From Glandiceps talaboti (lineage: Eukaryota > Hemichordata > Enteropneusta > Spengelidae), in contig NC_135556.1 in the NCBI RefSeq assembly GCF_964340395.1, forward strand, positions 14,023,910-14,087,909: 64,000 bases of DNA, written 5' to 3'. The notes beneath the pieces are model-generated. The model worked only from the letters and a program-made list of their open reading frames with translations, did no database searches and was not told the DNA's origin. The translations under genes and the position numbers were made by a program. Positions 16,850 through 28,330 of this stretch are shown here, piece after piece. The stretch's first letter is position 1, and each line of letters opens with the position of its first letter.

Positions 16850-17035
16850 TGTATGTATGTATGTATGTATGTATGTATGTATGTATGTATGTATGTATGT
16901 ATGTATGTATGTATGTATGTGTGTATGTATGTGTGTATGTATGTGTGTGTATGTTTATTTTATTTATTTATTCATTCATTCATTCATTCATTCATTCATT
17001 TATTTAATTGTTTGTTTGGTTTATTTATTTATTTT
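16786..17035 (+). repeat. Compound microsatellite (TTTA)n(GTAT)n(ATTC)n beside the donor
   Basis: It begins about 12 bp after the exon-1 donor. TTTA units give way to about 36 GTAT units (16809-16954), then TTTA and ATTC units. On the sense strand the transcript would carry dozens of UGUA and GUAUGU motifs right next to the authentic 5' splice site. The exon frame reads through into this tract, giving a false 324-codon ORF. Confidence 0.97.
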
Positions 17036-17640
17036 GAAGTGTTCAGTAACTTTACTGAATGAAACCAACACATTTGATCTCATTCACACAATATGATATC
17101 CAAGCTTTCATTGAATTCTCCTTTCGTAAGTCTCCTAAACACACAGACTAGCTTTTGATGTGTTCACAGACACCACCAGGTCAAGAACTGTTAAAGAAAT
17201 ACATACTGTAATACTATAATACTATAAGCGACTTTGATACTATAATCACCCAGATATGCAATTTATCATACTCACATCATATTTCATACTGCTGAAAGAA
17301 TGCATAATAACAAATAAACAGATGAAAATTATTCAATAAATGAACAATTTATTGTATAATTATTTCCAGCGATTACAGCTCACCTAGAGATATATTTTCC
17401 AAATTTGTAATAGACACTTGTAAACAATCGAGAACTGACTCAACCCGTTGCGAGACAAATATTTTCCCCCTTTTCCCATCTTTTGTTACATAATTTAGGG
17501 GCCAGGTGGAAATCAGCTTTTGTTGTTTCCTGGCTACACCAGGAGGTGTTCGTAAATAAATTTTACTCCTACTAGACCACAGCGGTATTATTTTTTTTAA
17601 ATTTGTTATTGTATGTTTATTCTGGGAAATAGAACATTAT

Positions 17641-17647
<7 letters not shown>

Positions 17648-17682
<35 letters not shown>
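17648..17682. repeat. (ATT)n microsatellite
   Basis: About twelve uninterrupted ATT units. Confidence 0.95.
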
Positions 17683-17684
<2 letters not shown>

Positions 17685-18029
17685 TTAAGAGGTCTGATAG
17701 ATTCAGAGGAAAGGCTAGGAAGGTATTTTAAATTAGAATGTATTAAAAAGATAACTTTGTATATTATTTAACAGATTAATACTAAGTGATAGTCAATATA
17801 TTAAAATCAGCCAGGAACAATGGGAATAATTAAAACTGTAATTACCTTTAAATTTGGATATGATTAATTATACCTTGCATAAGCCAAAAATGTGGATTAT
17901 ATACTTAGGTCATTCTATGTCCATTCTCGCATACTAGAGCTATTATTTCTTTCGCTACACTTCGAAATACAGTAGGGACGAGCTTGTTACGAACGGTACC
18001 GTAAAACGGTCGTGGTTTGCGACGATGTC

Positions 18030-18340
18030 TTTGTCGCTAGAACGTGCATCTCTGTCACGACAACGCATGTCTATGTCACTAGTTTTACTATGCTAAAAAT
18101 ATGAATATGTCTTACGAGTTGAAACTTTCAAAATTGCCATTATTTTCCATAATTTTTCTTTGATATTACTGGCACTGGTATAATTATGGTAATATCCAAT
18201 ATTTTTATTCATTCAACCGGAAAATACTCGTGACCTAAGGATTGTCACTATGACGAGTCACTATAGATGAGTAGTGACAAAGGCTTTTTAACGTCACTCG
18301 TATTTTCCTCGGAATGAAGAAAAATATTGGGAAATAATAT
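18030..18340 (-). mobile_element. Family A fold-back element, copy 1 (inverted)
   Basis: Reverse-orientation copy of a family seen again near 22.96, 47.4, 53.5, 53.9 and 56.1 kb. Diagnostic phrases on the minus strand are ATATTTTTCTTC, GAAAATACGAGTGAC, the middle CCAGTAATATCAAAG, and GTGACATAGACATG near the end. The ATATTTTTCTTC end recurs as its reverse complement within about 130 bp, so that half folds back on itself. Non-coding. Probably a MITE-like non-autonomous DNA element. Confidence 0.7.
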
Positions 18341-21114
18341 CTAATTATTACTAAGGTACAGTGAGACCTGGCAGTCAAGATCTCATGATGTTCTCCTGAA
18401 TTTATTTAAGTAAAAAGTTAAGATAAATGTGTCAGGTAACAGATATGCAAAGAATGTAAATACTAGTAAATGTAAGACTGATACAGAATATAAGTTATGG
18501 CATAACTGAAAATAAAATTGTAAATAATTTTTCTCTTTTGCGTGGATAGTTGCAATTATATTATCATAATATTTATCTAAGACTTATTTTGGTATACGTT
18601 TATATTCATATTAATACCAGACATACCACGACATTCAAAATCATATCTTTTAGACCCTCCCATTTTTTGATGAAATATTTTATGTGGATTTTTAAAGTAA
18701 ACATTCCTATATAGTTTATTTGATTAAATCATCTTAAAATTCCTTAGGTTAAGAGTTTAAGAGGTGACCTTTCTGTGACCTGTGTACTGTCCAAGACCTT
18801 TTCAAGCCTACAATGAATTAGTTGTGTATTAAATTTTCCTTTTGTTTCTCCAACAGCCTAATTTATTTAGTCTACCAAAACTAATTATTTTATTTGTGAT
18901 TTTGTTTCCTTCAATCATGCAATTAATTAGACAATTCTTTTTTTCTATCTTAATGAATAATTAACCAATGATTTTTGACAATGTAACATGTAAATCCCAA
19001 TGTGTGTTGTTGGTAACCACGGCAACATGTATGGGTTGATAACTACACCTACTTAGCTGCAGTAATGATAAAAGATGTGTTTGTGTGTGTGTGTCTGTGT
19101 TTTTTTTTGTGTTTTTTTGTTGTTGTTGTTGTTTGTTTTTTTTTTGGGGGGGGGGGGGATAAAGTGGCATCATTACAGTAACATTTCGTAAAACTAGCCT
19201 ACCTCTTTGTGTATGTTTGTTAGGTCATTGAAATTGGTTAAGGGAATGAAGTGCAGTCAATTTTGTAACACCCAAACTATTTTGACACGTGACTAGACAC
19301 ACTGTGATCCCAACTTGATACATCAATAGATAGTGAGGGTGAAAATAACGTTAACATGTTTTCCTCTCCAAGAACATACAAATATTGAAATAGAATAGAT
19401 GGAAATTCCACACTGTTCAAAATTCAATGAATTATGCTTTTAGCAGGTCAAGGAATGTAAGGGTTCAGTTTACTTAGAAGTATATTTATCACTTCTCATT
19501 ATTCCCTACATTTAACATTCAAGGAAATAAGGAAATGACTTGATTGATTCACACATTGTGGAATTCCAACTAATGGAGAATTGTAATTACCAAGGTACAA
19601 TTAGCTAATCACATGTATGCTGCTAGAAATTCTGGTCGTGTAATAGCAGTCTACATAGAATTTGTACATTTGTATATATTAGTACATGTATATAAATAGC
19701 TCTAAATAAAATCTATATTCTCTCCATGTGTGTTAACTTTCCCGGTGTTTTTTTATAAAAGTTTTCTGTCTCTTTTAGCTTAACAGTATTAGAATGCTTC
19801 ATATGATTTGGTATTTAGTGATATACACCATTCTCATTTACCAGTTTACGCCCACATAAAATCACCCTTCCCAAAAACACACACATGCCACTCAAGCTTT
19901 CAAACTGTAACTGGCCTTGATTAGAATGATATGAAACTATATTTTGTAGTAATGGCTGGTGTGGGTGCCAGGCTAACACCCCTTCTTCCTCCTCCCTAAA
20001 AATGCTAATAATGAAAACAATTTTGGTAAACTTGTAGATTTTGGAATTTAGCATTTGAAAAATCCACATAGATTTACATATACCAGTATACATGTAATTG
20101 TAAAGTAGGCATGTACAGGTACTTGAGTATAGGTTTATTTTATGGCTATTAAACACAGCAATAGATGAAGGTGTTACAATGTACATAGGTCCTTGATAGC
20201 ATGGTTTTTGTAGCCTCTTACCTGGTCCTTAGAAACATGTACCCAGTTTTATTTATATTTTGTATTCTTTTCTTTTTTAAGAGATGACAATTAGTCAGCA
20301 ACACCCACACTGTAGAAGGAAACTTATGACACTATTAAAAATTGGAAATTTCATGAATTCATGAATTTGTTACTCCCTAGAATACTAGACAAATAGAAGA
20401 TAAATCAAACACATATGTGCATGCAAACAGTTATTATATTATCTCATCAAAACACATCTCATTATATACCAGACAGACTTGACCTGGAAGTTGGAGCCGA
20501 CTCAATTGAAGTTAATGGTTAGATAAGTTCCCTTGAGGCTTTTTTTTAAAGTTTTGTTTTGAGGGCGTACACGAATATTAACTTTGACCTGATCGGGTAT
20601 TAACTAGCAGGTTGAAACTTGCTCAATGTATATAATGCTTAGACAAGGTCCACTGCAGTTTGTAGTTGCATTGGAATATTTAGGGTACGAATTAAACTTT
20701 TACCTGCAGACAGACCTGACTATTCTGGTTGAAATGCAGTTGTTTTGTAATTATACTGAAAAGTTCCTTGATTCATAGTTTTATATTCATAACATACAAA
20801 AATCAGTTATTCCACAGACCATTTCTGATTGAAACTGTTGAAATTCATTGAACTATATGGTTTTCCCTTATCAACACTGCCATTATTGTTATGTTATGTA
20901 TTAAGGTAGCCTCAATCTTGGTATGTGTGTACGTTGGACAAGTAGAGCACACATCTGTATCTTAATGTCCTCACTTTGCATCCTCCTTGTAGAAAACAAG
21001 AGTTGTTTATAGGATATTGTTTAAACTGAATGATATACTTGTAGGTATATTTGGTCAAGTATTTGTAGTGGTTGTCTATTAAAAGGAGCTCTAGATACAA
21101 GTTATAGGGCAGCG
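18341..21114. other. Intronic, largely featureless
   Basis: AT-rich sequence with a T/G-rich run at about 19080-19160. A weak diverged duplication may exist near 20490-20710 (shared CTCAAT, TTAGA and ATATT phrases). No exon was recognised. Confidence 0.4.
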
Positions 21115-21410
21115 TTTACTGTAAGGGGGCACCCATTCCAAAAATAAGAACAAATACCAGAGCAACAGTTACCACCATGTACATAGCAACTGTCACTGAG
21201 GCAAGAAGAAATGTGAAATGTTACTTTAGCCTGAAATCCATACGGATGCGGGTTTTGAATTTGTTATTTCCCCAGCTTCAAAATCCCCAATCACCTGGAT
21301 TCTAGCTTAGAGTTACTGCAAGGGGGAACCCATACCAATATAAGAACACATACCAGAGCAACTACCACCATGCACATAGCAACTGTCACTGAGGCAAGGA
21401 GAAATGTGAA
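21115..21410. repeat. Direct repeat, two 100-bp units about 197 bp apart
   Basis: Units at about 21115-21218 and 21312-21410 share AGCAACTGTCACTGAGGCAA, ATACCAGAGCAAC and TTACTGYAAGGGGG. Similarity is about 85-90% by eye, separated by unrelated sequence. Non-coding. Confidence 0.85.
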
Positions 21411-22955
21411 CATGGGTTGACTTGAAATTGATCAGCATTGCTCAAGAGTGTGATAAACATTAAGTCAGAGAGATTTTTTTTTCTTTTGTGGATGTATGAT
21501 TTTGTAGTAAATATTTCATGTTTTCATTACAAGCCAGTGAAAAGTGTCTGCATGACTTTTTTTATCCGGTATACAATGTTAATTCTCTACTGTTGTTGAA
21601 AATACTGCATACCTCAGGAGATAAAACAAAACAAAACAAAAATCTCACAAACAGTTGTACCATGATACAACACATGTTACCACACTTTATCAGTCACCAA
21701 ACCTTGGGCTTTATAGTATGTACAAATAGAGACCCCAGACTGCAAACACCATTATTATGATAGCAGCTATTTAACACCAAAATACACTACATGCATACAA
21801 GTCATTTATTTATTTATTTCTTCAGAGCTTATCTCACCTTGTCACTACAACCTATTGCAGCTAGTATAATGACATCATGGCCTTGCAAACAGTGGATATA
21901 TTGTATGAATGTGAAGTCAACAATTGTGTGAGGATTTGGAACAACAATGAATGACAAGAGTTTAGTGTAGATGGTATTGTTTATAGATCCATTGAGATGG
22001 GGACAGTATAGAGCCCGAGAGATACTTGTACCTTTGAAAGTACGCTTCCCATTTGTTTGACTGCGTGTGTAGTTTTTTTTGGTTTCTTTGTACTTTGCGA
22101 CTGGTTGTGTAGTAAATGACTGGTTGTGTAGTAAATAGAGAAATACTTTATAGTACCATGCATACCCAGTCTTTGTACGCAAGAACCAATTGAACTATGT
22201 ATGTTTATTAGAAGATTGACATGAATGCCTGCAAGGTGGACCAGGATTTATGCAATATTTACAACAGCTGAAAATGTCCTTGAACTTTAAAAGGGTGAAG
22301 GTCTTAATTCCTACAAATGTGTGCATTAAACCATATTTATCGATTCACAGGTGAAGCATTTAATTCAGATGATTTGTATCAACAACAACTATTTACCAAT
22401 ATTCTACACTTGCTTAGTATTTTAATCATTGCTGTCTCAGGGAGTTTTCCATCAATGTGATATCAGAAAGCTAAAAGCATGATCAATGTTGCTATCAACT
22501 CCTTTCTGTTATGCCAAAAGCGCATATGTATATTATAGCATGTGTGTGTTTGTGAGTGTGATCCTTATCTTGAAATTACATACCTTACAGGCACGGAGTG
22601 AATTCGTACCTAAAAATAACTCCATGTTTGACACACCACAGATTATATAATCTCTTAAAGTGGGAACAGAAAAGATTAGATATCAGAAAAACAAAGTGTT
22701 GTGAAATTTTATATGTGATTGACTCTAGAACATTGCTAGGGAGTACGTCAGCCAAATGTTGCAGATAAAAACTACTTTAATAATATTGTCTGAATTTGCA
22801 CACAATCAGTCAACAAATATAGTGCATTTCAGGCACCACTGGTATGGCAGTCCTTGATAAATTAAAACTATTCCACCAGGAATGGAGATAGTTATGTCAC
22901 CCGGTCAAGGAAATCTAGTCAGACATAATTTCGCCTACAGTCAGAGATTTTTAGA
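21411..22955. other. Intronic, nothing recognisable
   Basis: Minus-strand frames at 21829-22182 include two tandem ACTGGTTGTGTAGTAAAT units (about 22099-22136) but no protein motif. Confidence 0.4.
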
Positions 22956-23326
22956 TGTTATTCCTGATATTTTTCTGTATTCAGCCAAGGAAAATATGAG
23001 TGACCTGAGGGGTCTTAAGTCGATAGGCAGACGAGTAGTGACAAATGAGTAGTGACAAACCCATAGGTCAGGAGTATTTTCCGGCTGAATGAAGAAAAAT
23101 ATTGGAGAATAACATAATTATATCAGCGCCAGTAATAATACTAATATCAAAGGAAAATCGGGGAAAGTAATGGCAATTTTGAAAGTTTTGACTCAAATTT
23201 CGAACACAGAACCAATGACGTAGAGACACTTTGTCGTGACACAGACATGCGTTGTCATGATGTAGAACAACCCGAGTATATATTCCATATTTTTTGTCCT
23301 AAATGGCTTGTGCATAGTATAATGAC
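22956..23326 (+). mobile_element. Family A fold-back element, copy 2
   Basis: Begins with AGATGTTATTCC, shared with copies 3, 5 and 6. Continues with CAGCCAAGGAAAATATGAG, the inverted partner GAAGAAAAATATTGG about 130 bp later, then GCCAGTAATA, a CAATTTTGAAAGTTTTGACTC block, and an end near TGCATAGTATAATG. About 370 bp, no coding capacity. Confidence 0.8.
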
Positions 23327-23342
23327 TATCATCTGACAGGAG

Positions 23343-23862
23343 ACTACACCGATCTTCTACCAACTGTATCTCTCAGCCTGTCTCAAGCTATGCTAAAACT
23401 ACAACAATCTTCTACCAACTGTATCTCTTAGCCTGTCTCAAGCTGTGTTAAAACTACCTACTTGCAGCAAGATTCTCTATTGACCACAGTGTAATCTTTC
23501 ACTCCCTGATGTAAAATTAGTGTACATTTCACCAGCAGAGTTTACAGTAGAGTCTTCAGGATATCAACACTGTGGGATATCTAATCTGGTATAATAAACA
23601 AAGTTGCAATGTTGTATTGTGTTCTAGTTGCTAATTTAACATCAAATACTGGAGTTGTTTGTTTCCCATATGAGTGAGTGTATGTGTGTCATATTATCTG
23701 TGGAGTGACTAGCCAGCCTTAGTCTTAGCAACCATTTGTTTACGGATCAGGGAGTGAAAGGTTACGCTGTGATCAATAGAGAAATTTGCTAAAATTAGTT
23801 AGTTTTAGCACAGCTTGAAGCAGGCTAAGGGATACAGTTGGTAGAAGATCATTGTAGTCAAA
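23343..23862. mobile_element. TIR element with about 115-bp inverted arms
   Basis: Left arm about 23397-23511 and right arm about 23746-23859 are inverted copies. They share CTTCTACCAACTGTATC, TTAGCCTG, CTCTATTGA and CTTTCACTCCCTGAT (forward on the left, reversed on the right), at roughly 85% identity by eye. The outer 50 bp of the left arm is duplicated in tandem (23346-23396). The roughly 235-bp interior has no ORF. It abuts family A copy 2. Non-autonomous DNA transposon or fold-back. Confidence 0.75.
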
Positions 23863-24333
23863 ATCCCCTCATGACTTGACTCTAGGCCAGACCATAGGTG
23901 GAGAGTCTATGGCTAGAGTACATTGACACAACTTAATTTCAATAGAAATGCAAAGAATCCTAGAGGCCCAAACTCTCCATTAATTATGCTGAATAAATGC
24001 TGTGTACTTGTACTACATTAAAACTAAAATTTTCAATATGCTATAAATTTATGTAAATATATTGTACATGTAGGAAAAATTGCGTTTATTGATGTCATCA
24101 TGTTGCAGAAACAGATAATTCATACATAAATATTTGAAAAATTGTTGGGAAGAGCAAGTTCAACTTATAATGATATTTTTAAAACTCATTCATCTGTATT
24201 TTAGCCTTCTAGCTACCCTTGTACTATTCATCTTTTTATGTGACGTCAACAAAGAAAAGGTCAATTGATTCCAAATCAGAACCAATGTTATTAGACATTT
24301 ATTGCCATTGCTATTATGTCTCAATGACTTTTT

Positions 24334-24702
24334 AAAGTGGTTATATGGATGAGGACTGGATATTTATTTTAGATTTTTAATTTATAAAACAATTTTATCA
24401 TGGCGTCTACTTGAAAAATCAATGTGAAACAACATATGCTAAGTCTGTGTTTGTAACTCAATAAATTGTAAAAGGTTAATAAAAAAAAAATAAGTATGTC
24501 GACTGTTTAGTATTGTATTACAGTAACAAACTTTTTACACATTTTTAAAAACTTTTTTTTGCAATATATTGAGTTACAAACACAGACTTAGCATATGTTG
24601 TTTCACATTGATTTTTTAAGTAGGACGCCATGATAACATTGTTTTATAAATTAAAAATCTAAAATAAATATCCAGTCCTCATCCATACGACCACTTTAAC
24701 TG
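24334..24702. mobile_element. Family C long-hairpin element, copy 1
   Basis: Two arms of about 145 bp (24334-24478 and 24557-24702) are near-perfect inverted repeats, about 95% by eye, around a loop of about 75 bp. Shared phrases include GGATGAGGACTGGATATTTA, AATCAATGTGAAACAACATA and CTAAGTCTGTGTTTGTAACT. The transcript of this intron would fold into a very long double-stranded hairpin. No ORF. Confidence 0.9.
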
Positions 24703-25889
24703 GCAATAAAATATCATTTTCAATGTTTAGAAAATTTGAACAGTTCCAGAAATACTGATCCTTACTTCACAGTTAAAAATAACCAAATAGTATCTGTTAG
24801 TGTTACAGTTTGTTGTTATTGTTTTGTTTTAGTGTTAATTACAGTCTTTGAAAAACTTTTGATTTTAAATAAAAGCAAAGATATTCTTCAACAAGAAAGA
24901 GCCAAAAAAAAAACACAATTGTGTGAATCCACTTTGTTACACCATAGACCGACAGACTGCACAGTATCTATGGTTACACTGATTTGTTTGTTTAATGGCA
25001 GATAATCTTTACATTGACACCTCTACCTTTACTTTGTTTTGAACTTTGACCTGAATCTCCATAAACTTTGACCCAGTAGTAATCAGGTGTCTTTGGCAGC
25101 TAGCAGTATTAATCCAATTATCCTGAAGTTTTCAAGATCAATTTACTGATGAATATAGAATAATAAAATTTATTTATACTGGATAGTTCTTTAAGTATAA
25201 CAAATACTGTTAATTACTTAAATACATATCTCTTGCTCAAAGACTTATTTATTGTTTGAAAAGAAGGCAAATAATCTAAATTTCTCCCCATAAATTTGCA
25301 CTTCAAAATATTGTATTTTGATGTTCATTCAGTGGTATTATTTTCAAGAAATCTTAGTTTGGAACCCATTACAGGGGATTTCACCTTGGTTTGCAAAATA
25401 TTATTAAACAGTATATTAGGAACAGTAGGACTGATTTGAAGGTTTCGCATTGAGATAGACACAATACAGATAAAGACACTGATATCCGTCACACAATGTC
25501 TGCTGTCTATTTTGTGCAGGACAACAATCACAAATATAAATATAAATGTAACGAAATACAGAGCAAACACTGTAAGGGATGTTTGTGTGTTGTCTTTATT
25601 GTGTCTATCTCAACCTAAATCCAGGTTATCAGTCTCACTGATGATCTTGATACATCTTTGCTGTAATAGCATTTGCTAGCTATTAAAGTGGAAATCTCCT
25701 GTACTGTATTGAGACCGGTGAAATCAAAAGGTGGAACCAGCATAGATCCTTTGTGTTGGCAGTTTTCAACTAATACCAGTAAGAATTTGTACCCATATTG
25801 TCTGATCAGTGCTTCATTAATGTAAAATATTTGAAATCACAAGGCTAAGTATTTGTGGAGGAATGTTAGTTGAAGTCCACCAGGGTGAA
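24703..25889. other. Intronic, nothing recognisable
   Basis: AT-rich sequence. Open frames at 24736-25005 (+) and 25325-25570 (-) show no motif or splice support. Confidence 0.4.
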
Positions 25890-26150
25890 GGAACTAGGCT
25901 CCCGGGGAGGGGAGGGGGTTACCACTGGCTAGGTCTGGTAGGGGTCACGTGTGCGGCCAATACTGCCCACACCAGACACCATTTTCTACCCATTTTGACC
26001 AAAAACCAATACCCCATTTAATAGACCATTCAAGTTTTTAGAAGACCCCATTTTAGACCAAAATACATAATAAAAAAAAAACCACCCCAAAGGGTGACAC
26101 ATATATGTATACCCAATAGGCGGGAGTTCCATCCCCCTCCCCCCTCCTGG
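25890..26150 (+). repeat. Family B dispersed repeat, copy 1
   Basis: Shares with the copies near 49.1 and 57.65 kb a G-rich start, GGCCAATACTGCCCACACCA, repeated ATTTTAGACC phrases, TTTAGAAGAYCCCATTTTAG, and an end block CCCCAAAGGGYGACACATAT. Non-coding; class unknown. Confidence 0.75.
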
Positions 26151-26763
26151 GACTAGGCTAGTAGGGTGACATATTAATAATAAGCATTGGGAAAAACTTG
26201 CTGGAAATGACAGTTGTCGTCTTTCCATTGCAATAATGATAATGTTAATGTATAGCTTGAATCCAGGCAATGAGGTTTTTGAATTTTGTTTTCCTCTCTC
26301 AAAGTCCCCATTGCGTGTATTCTGTAGGCTAGTTACTGTATGGTATTATCAAACTGCCAGAGTCTGGGTATTTGTTAAGCACGTGTTTTGTGTTGTTGAC
26401 ACCATCCATTGAACCTTAACACCAACTCCTTTAGGGCATGACCCTTGAAGTTTCAGATACTTCGTCTTTCTGGTTCTGTAATCGAATCAAATAGCTGGTT
26501 CACTTACCATCAAAGTCAAGGTAACATAATTGAAACTTGCGTGACACATCAAAAATGAACGCGTGTGCATTCAGGTACTAAACTTCCATCCAGTCAGTGT
26601 GCCCTCTGTAAAGCCAATTTGACACATGTCACTGACACACAGCAACTTCATGCAATCCACCAAAATTTAGGGTGTCTATCCTTTATTTTGGGGTGACTCA
26701 CAAGAAAACAGAATTTCTATAATTTTGACTCAAAACAAAAAGTAGTATCAGTCATCCAGTACA

Positions 26764-26830
26764 GTAGTCTGGATGCTGAAATGGTCTCTAGCAAAAGGAA
26801 GTCGTAATGATACTACTGTACAGGAACTAC
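26764..26830 (+). repeat. Family G short interspersed element, copy 1
   Basis: Short element starting GTAGTCTGGATGC, with TGGTCTCTA in the middle, and ending TACTGTACAGGAACTA. The same skeleton occurs inverted at 27621-27690 and forward at 28244-28330. The ends form a short inverted repeat (TAGTC...GACTA), best seen in copy 3. Confidence 0.65.
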
Positions 26831-27281
26831 ACCAGTACAGTTATACACAGCCAGTTCAAGCAATAATACAAAAGTGTGTCTCTGTAATTTAAACTAGGCT
26901 ATTATAGGAAATAGCCTCTACTTGTGAAGTATATGCACAATGGATTGTCATGGGAGAAAGAGATGGACATACTTTAGTTGTAAGAGAGGGTGTAGTGTAG
27001 AAGTTTTGCCTTGACCCAAGTCTAGTGCTGTTCAGTTCAGGGAGATATTGGTGTCTATTGTAATTGTTACTGAAGGGTTTTGTATGGTAGAGTTGTATCA
27101 GGTGTTCCGTAATGTGCTGTGTATTGTGCTAAGTAGGGTGGGTACACAGAAAAAAGTGACTTGCACTTTCAAGCCGTGATTATTGGTTTACGTTTTCTTT
27201 TGAGATGTGCTGGGATATGTATATCTCATCCCATTATTTCAGGTACGGGTACAAAGTCTAATGTGGCCATACATGTAGTAT

Positions 27282-27612
27282 TGGGGTATTTATTTTGGAT
27301 GTCTAATTTTATAAAACAATTTTATCATGGCTTCCTACTTGAAAAATCAATGTGAAACACATGTACCAAGTCCTTGTTTGTAACTCAAGAAATGACAAAA
27401 GATTAATAAAATGTGTGAAATGTTTGTTATTGTACATACAAATTACATTAACAACTTTTTAAAAAAAAAAATGTATTTGAGTTTTTTGCAATGTATTAAG
27501 TTACAAACACAGATTGGGTCAATGTTTGTTCTCATTATTTTTTTAAGTAGGTAGTAGCCATGATACAATTATTTTATAAAATAAAAAATCTAAAATAAAT
27601 ACCCAACCCTCA
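27282..27612. mobile_element. Family C long-hairpin element, copy 2
   Basis: Same architecture as copy 1: AAAACAATTTTATCATGGC and TTGAAAAATCAATGTGAAAC on the left, and their inverted partners on the right (ATTTTTTTAAGTAGG, then ATGATACAATTATTTTATAA). Arms are more diverged here, about 80% by eye, so this copy is older. Confidence 0.8.
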
Positions 27613-27620
27613 CTAATATA

Positions 27621-27690
27621 ATCTAGTTCCTAGTATACAGTATTGTTACGATTTATACCTTCACTCAGACCACAGTTGGCATCCAGACTA
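27621..27690 (-). repeat. Family G element, copy 2 (inverted)
   Basis: The reverse complement reads AATAGTCTGGATGCCAACTG ... CAATACTGTATACTAGGAAC, matching copies 1 and 3. It lies directly beside family C copy 2. Confidence 0.65.
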
Positions 27691-27810
27691 TTATTAATAT
27701 GGCCACTTTAACAACACAAACATGTATACATTGTATTGTATGCAAAGCACACGACTGCAGTACACAGGGAAGACTCTCTGTGCTATGCTTCAATATAGTT
27801 GGGTAGTTGG

Positions 27811-27834
27811 AGAGGGGGTGGGGGGGGGGGGGTG
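27811..27834 (+). repeat. G-rich run
   Basis: GAGAGGGGGTGGGGGG... with 12 consecutive G. Potential G-quadruplex on the coding strand of the intron. Confidence 0.8.
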
Positions 27835-28243
27835 GATAAATGTACCTGGTATTGACTTGAATGCCATAGACATTTTACCAAGGCTGTCCACTAATTTAAT
27901 GCTGAAATATACCATAAAACAATATCATACCTTTCAAAAGAAAATTGTAGTTAACAAGAAAGTGGTATTATAACTTTCAATGTATTTAAGGATCGTCCAT
28001 TGTGAAAATATAACAAAGATAGTGTTTTGATACATGTGAAAGTTTTGCTAGCATAGAATTTCAGTTCTCTGTTTATTCACATAATAATGAAGCTAAAATG
28101 GATTTAGGATTTTTTTATAATTTTAGTACATGTATTTTACTGTTGAATATAGTGTTCATAAGACATATAGTACTACAGAAAATTGTCTACCTGGTTCGGA
28201 CTGAATTCTGAATTTCTCAACCGCATAATGTCAAGCTATATGA

Positions 28244-28330
28244 TGTAGTCTGGATGCCAGCATGGTCTCTAACTAAACCACTGTGAATGGAGGTGTAAAT
28301 CATGACGATACTGTGTAGGAACTAGACTAC
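28244..28330 (+). repeat. Family G element, copy 3
   Basis: TGTAGTCTGGATGCCAGCAT at the start and TACTGTGTAGGAACTAGACT at the end, with the terminal TAGTC/GACTA inverted repeat intact. About 87 bp. Confidence 0.7.

Noticed and set aside
16774-17007. Extension of exon 1 to a 324-residue protein
   Set aside because: The extension reads through a consensus GTAAGT donor into a microsatellite, and the downstream exon at 60703 joins in phase at 16773.
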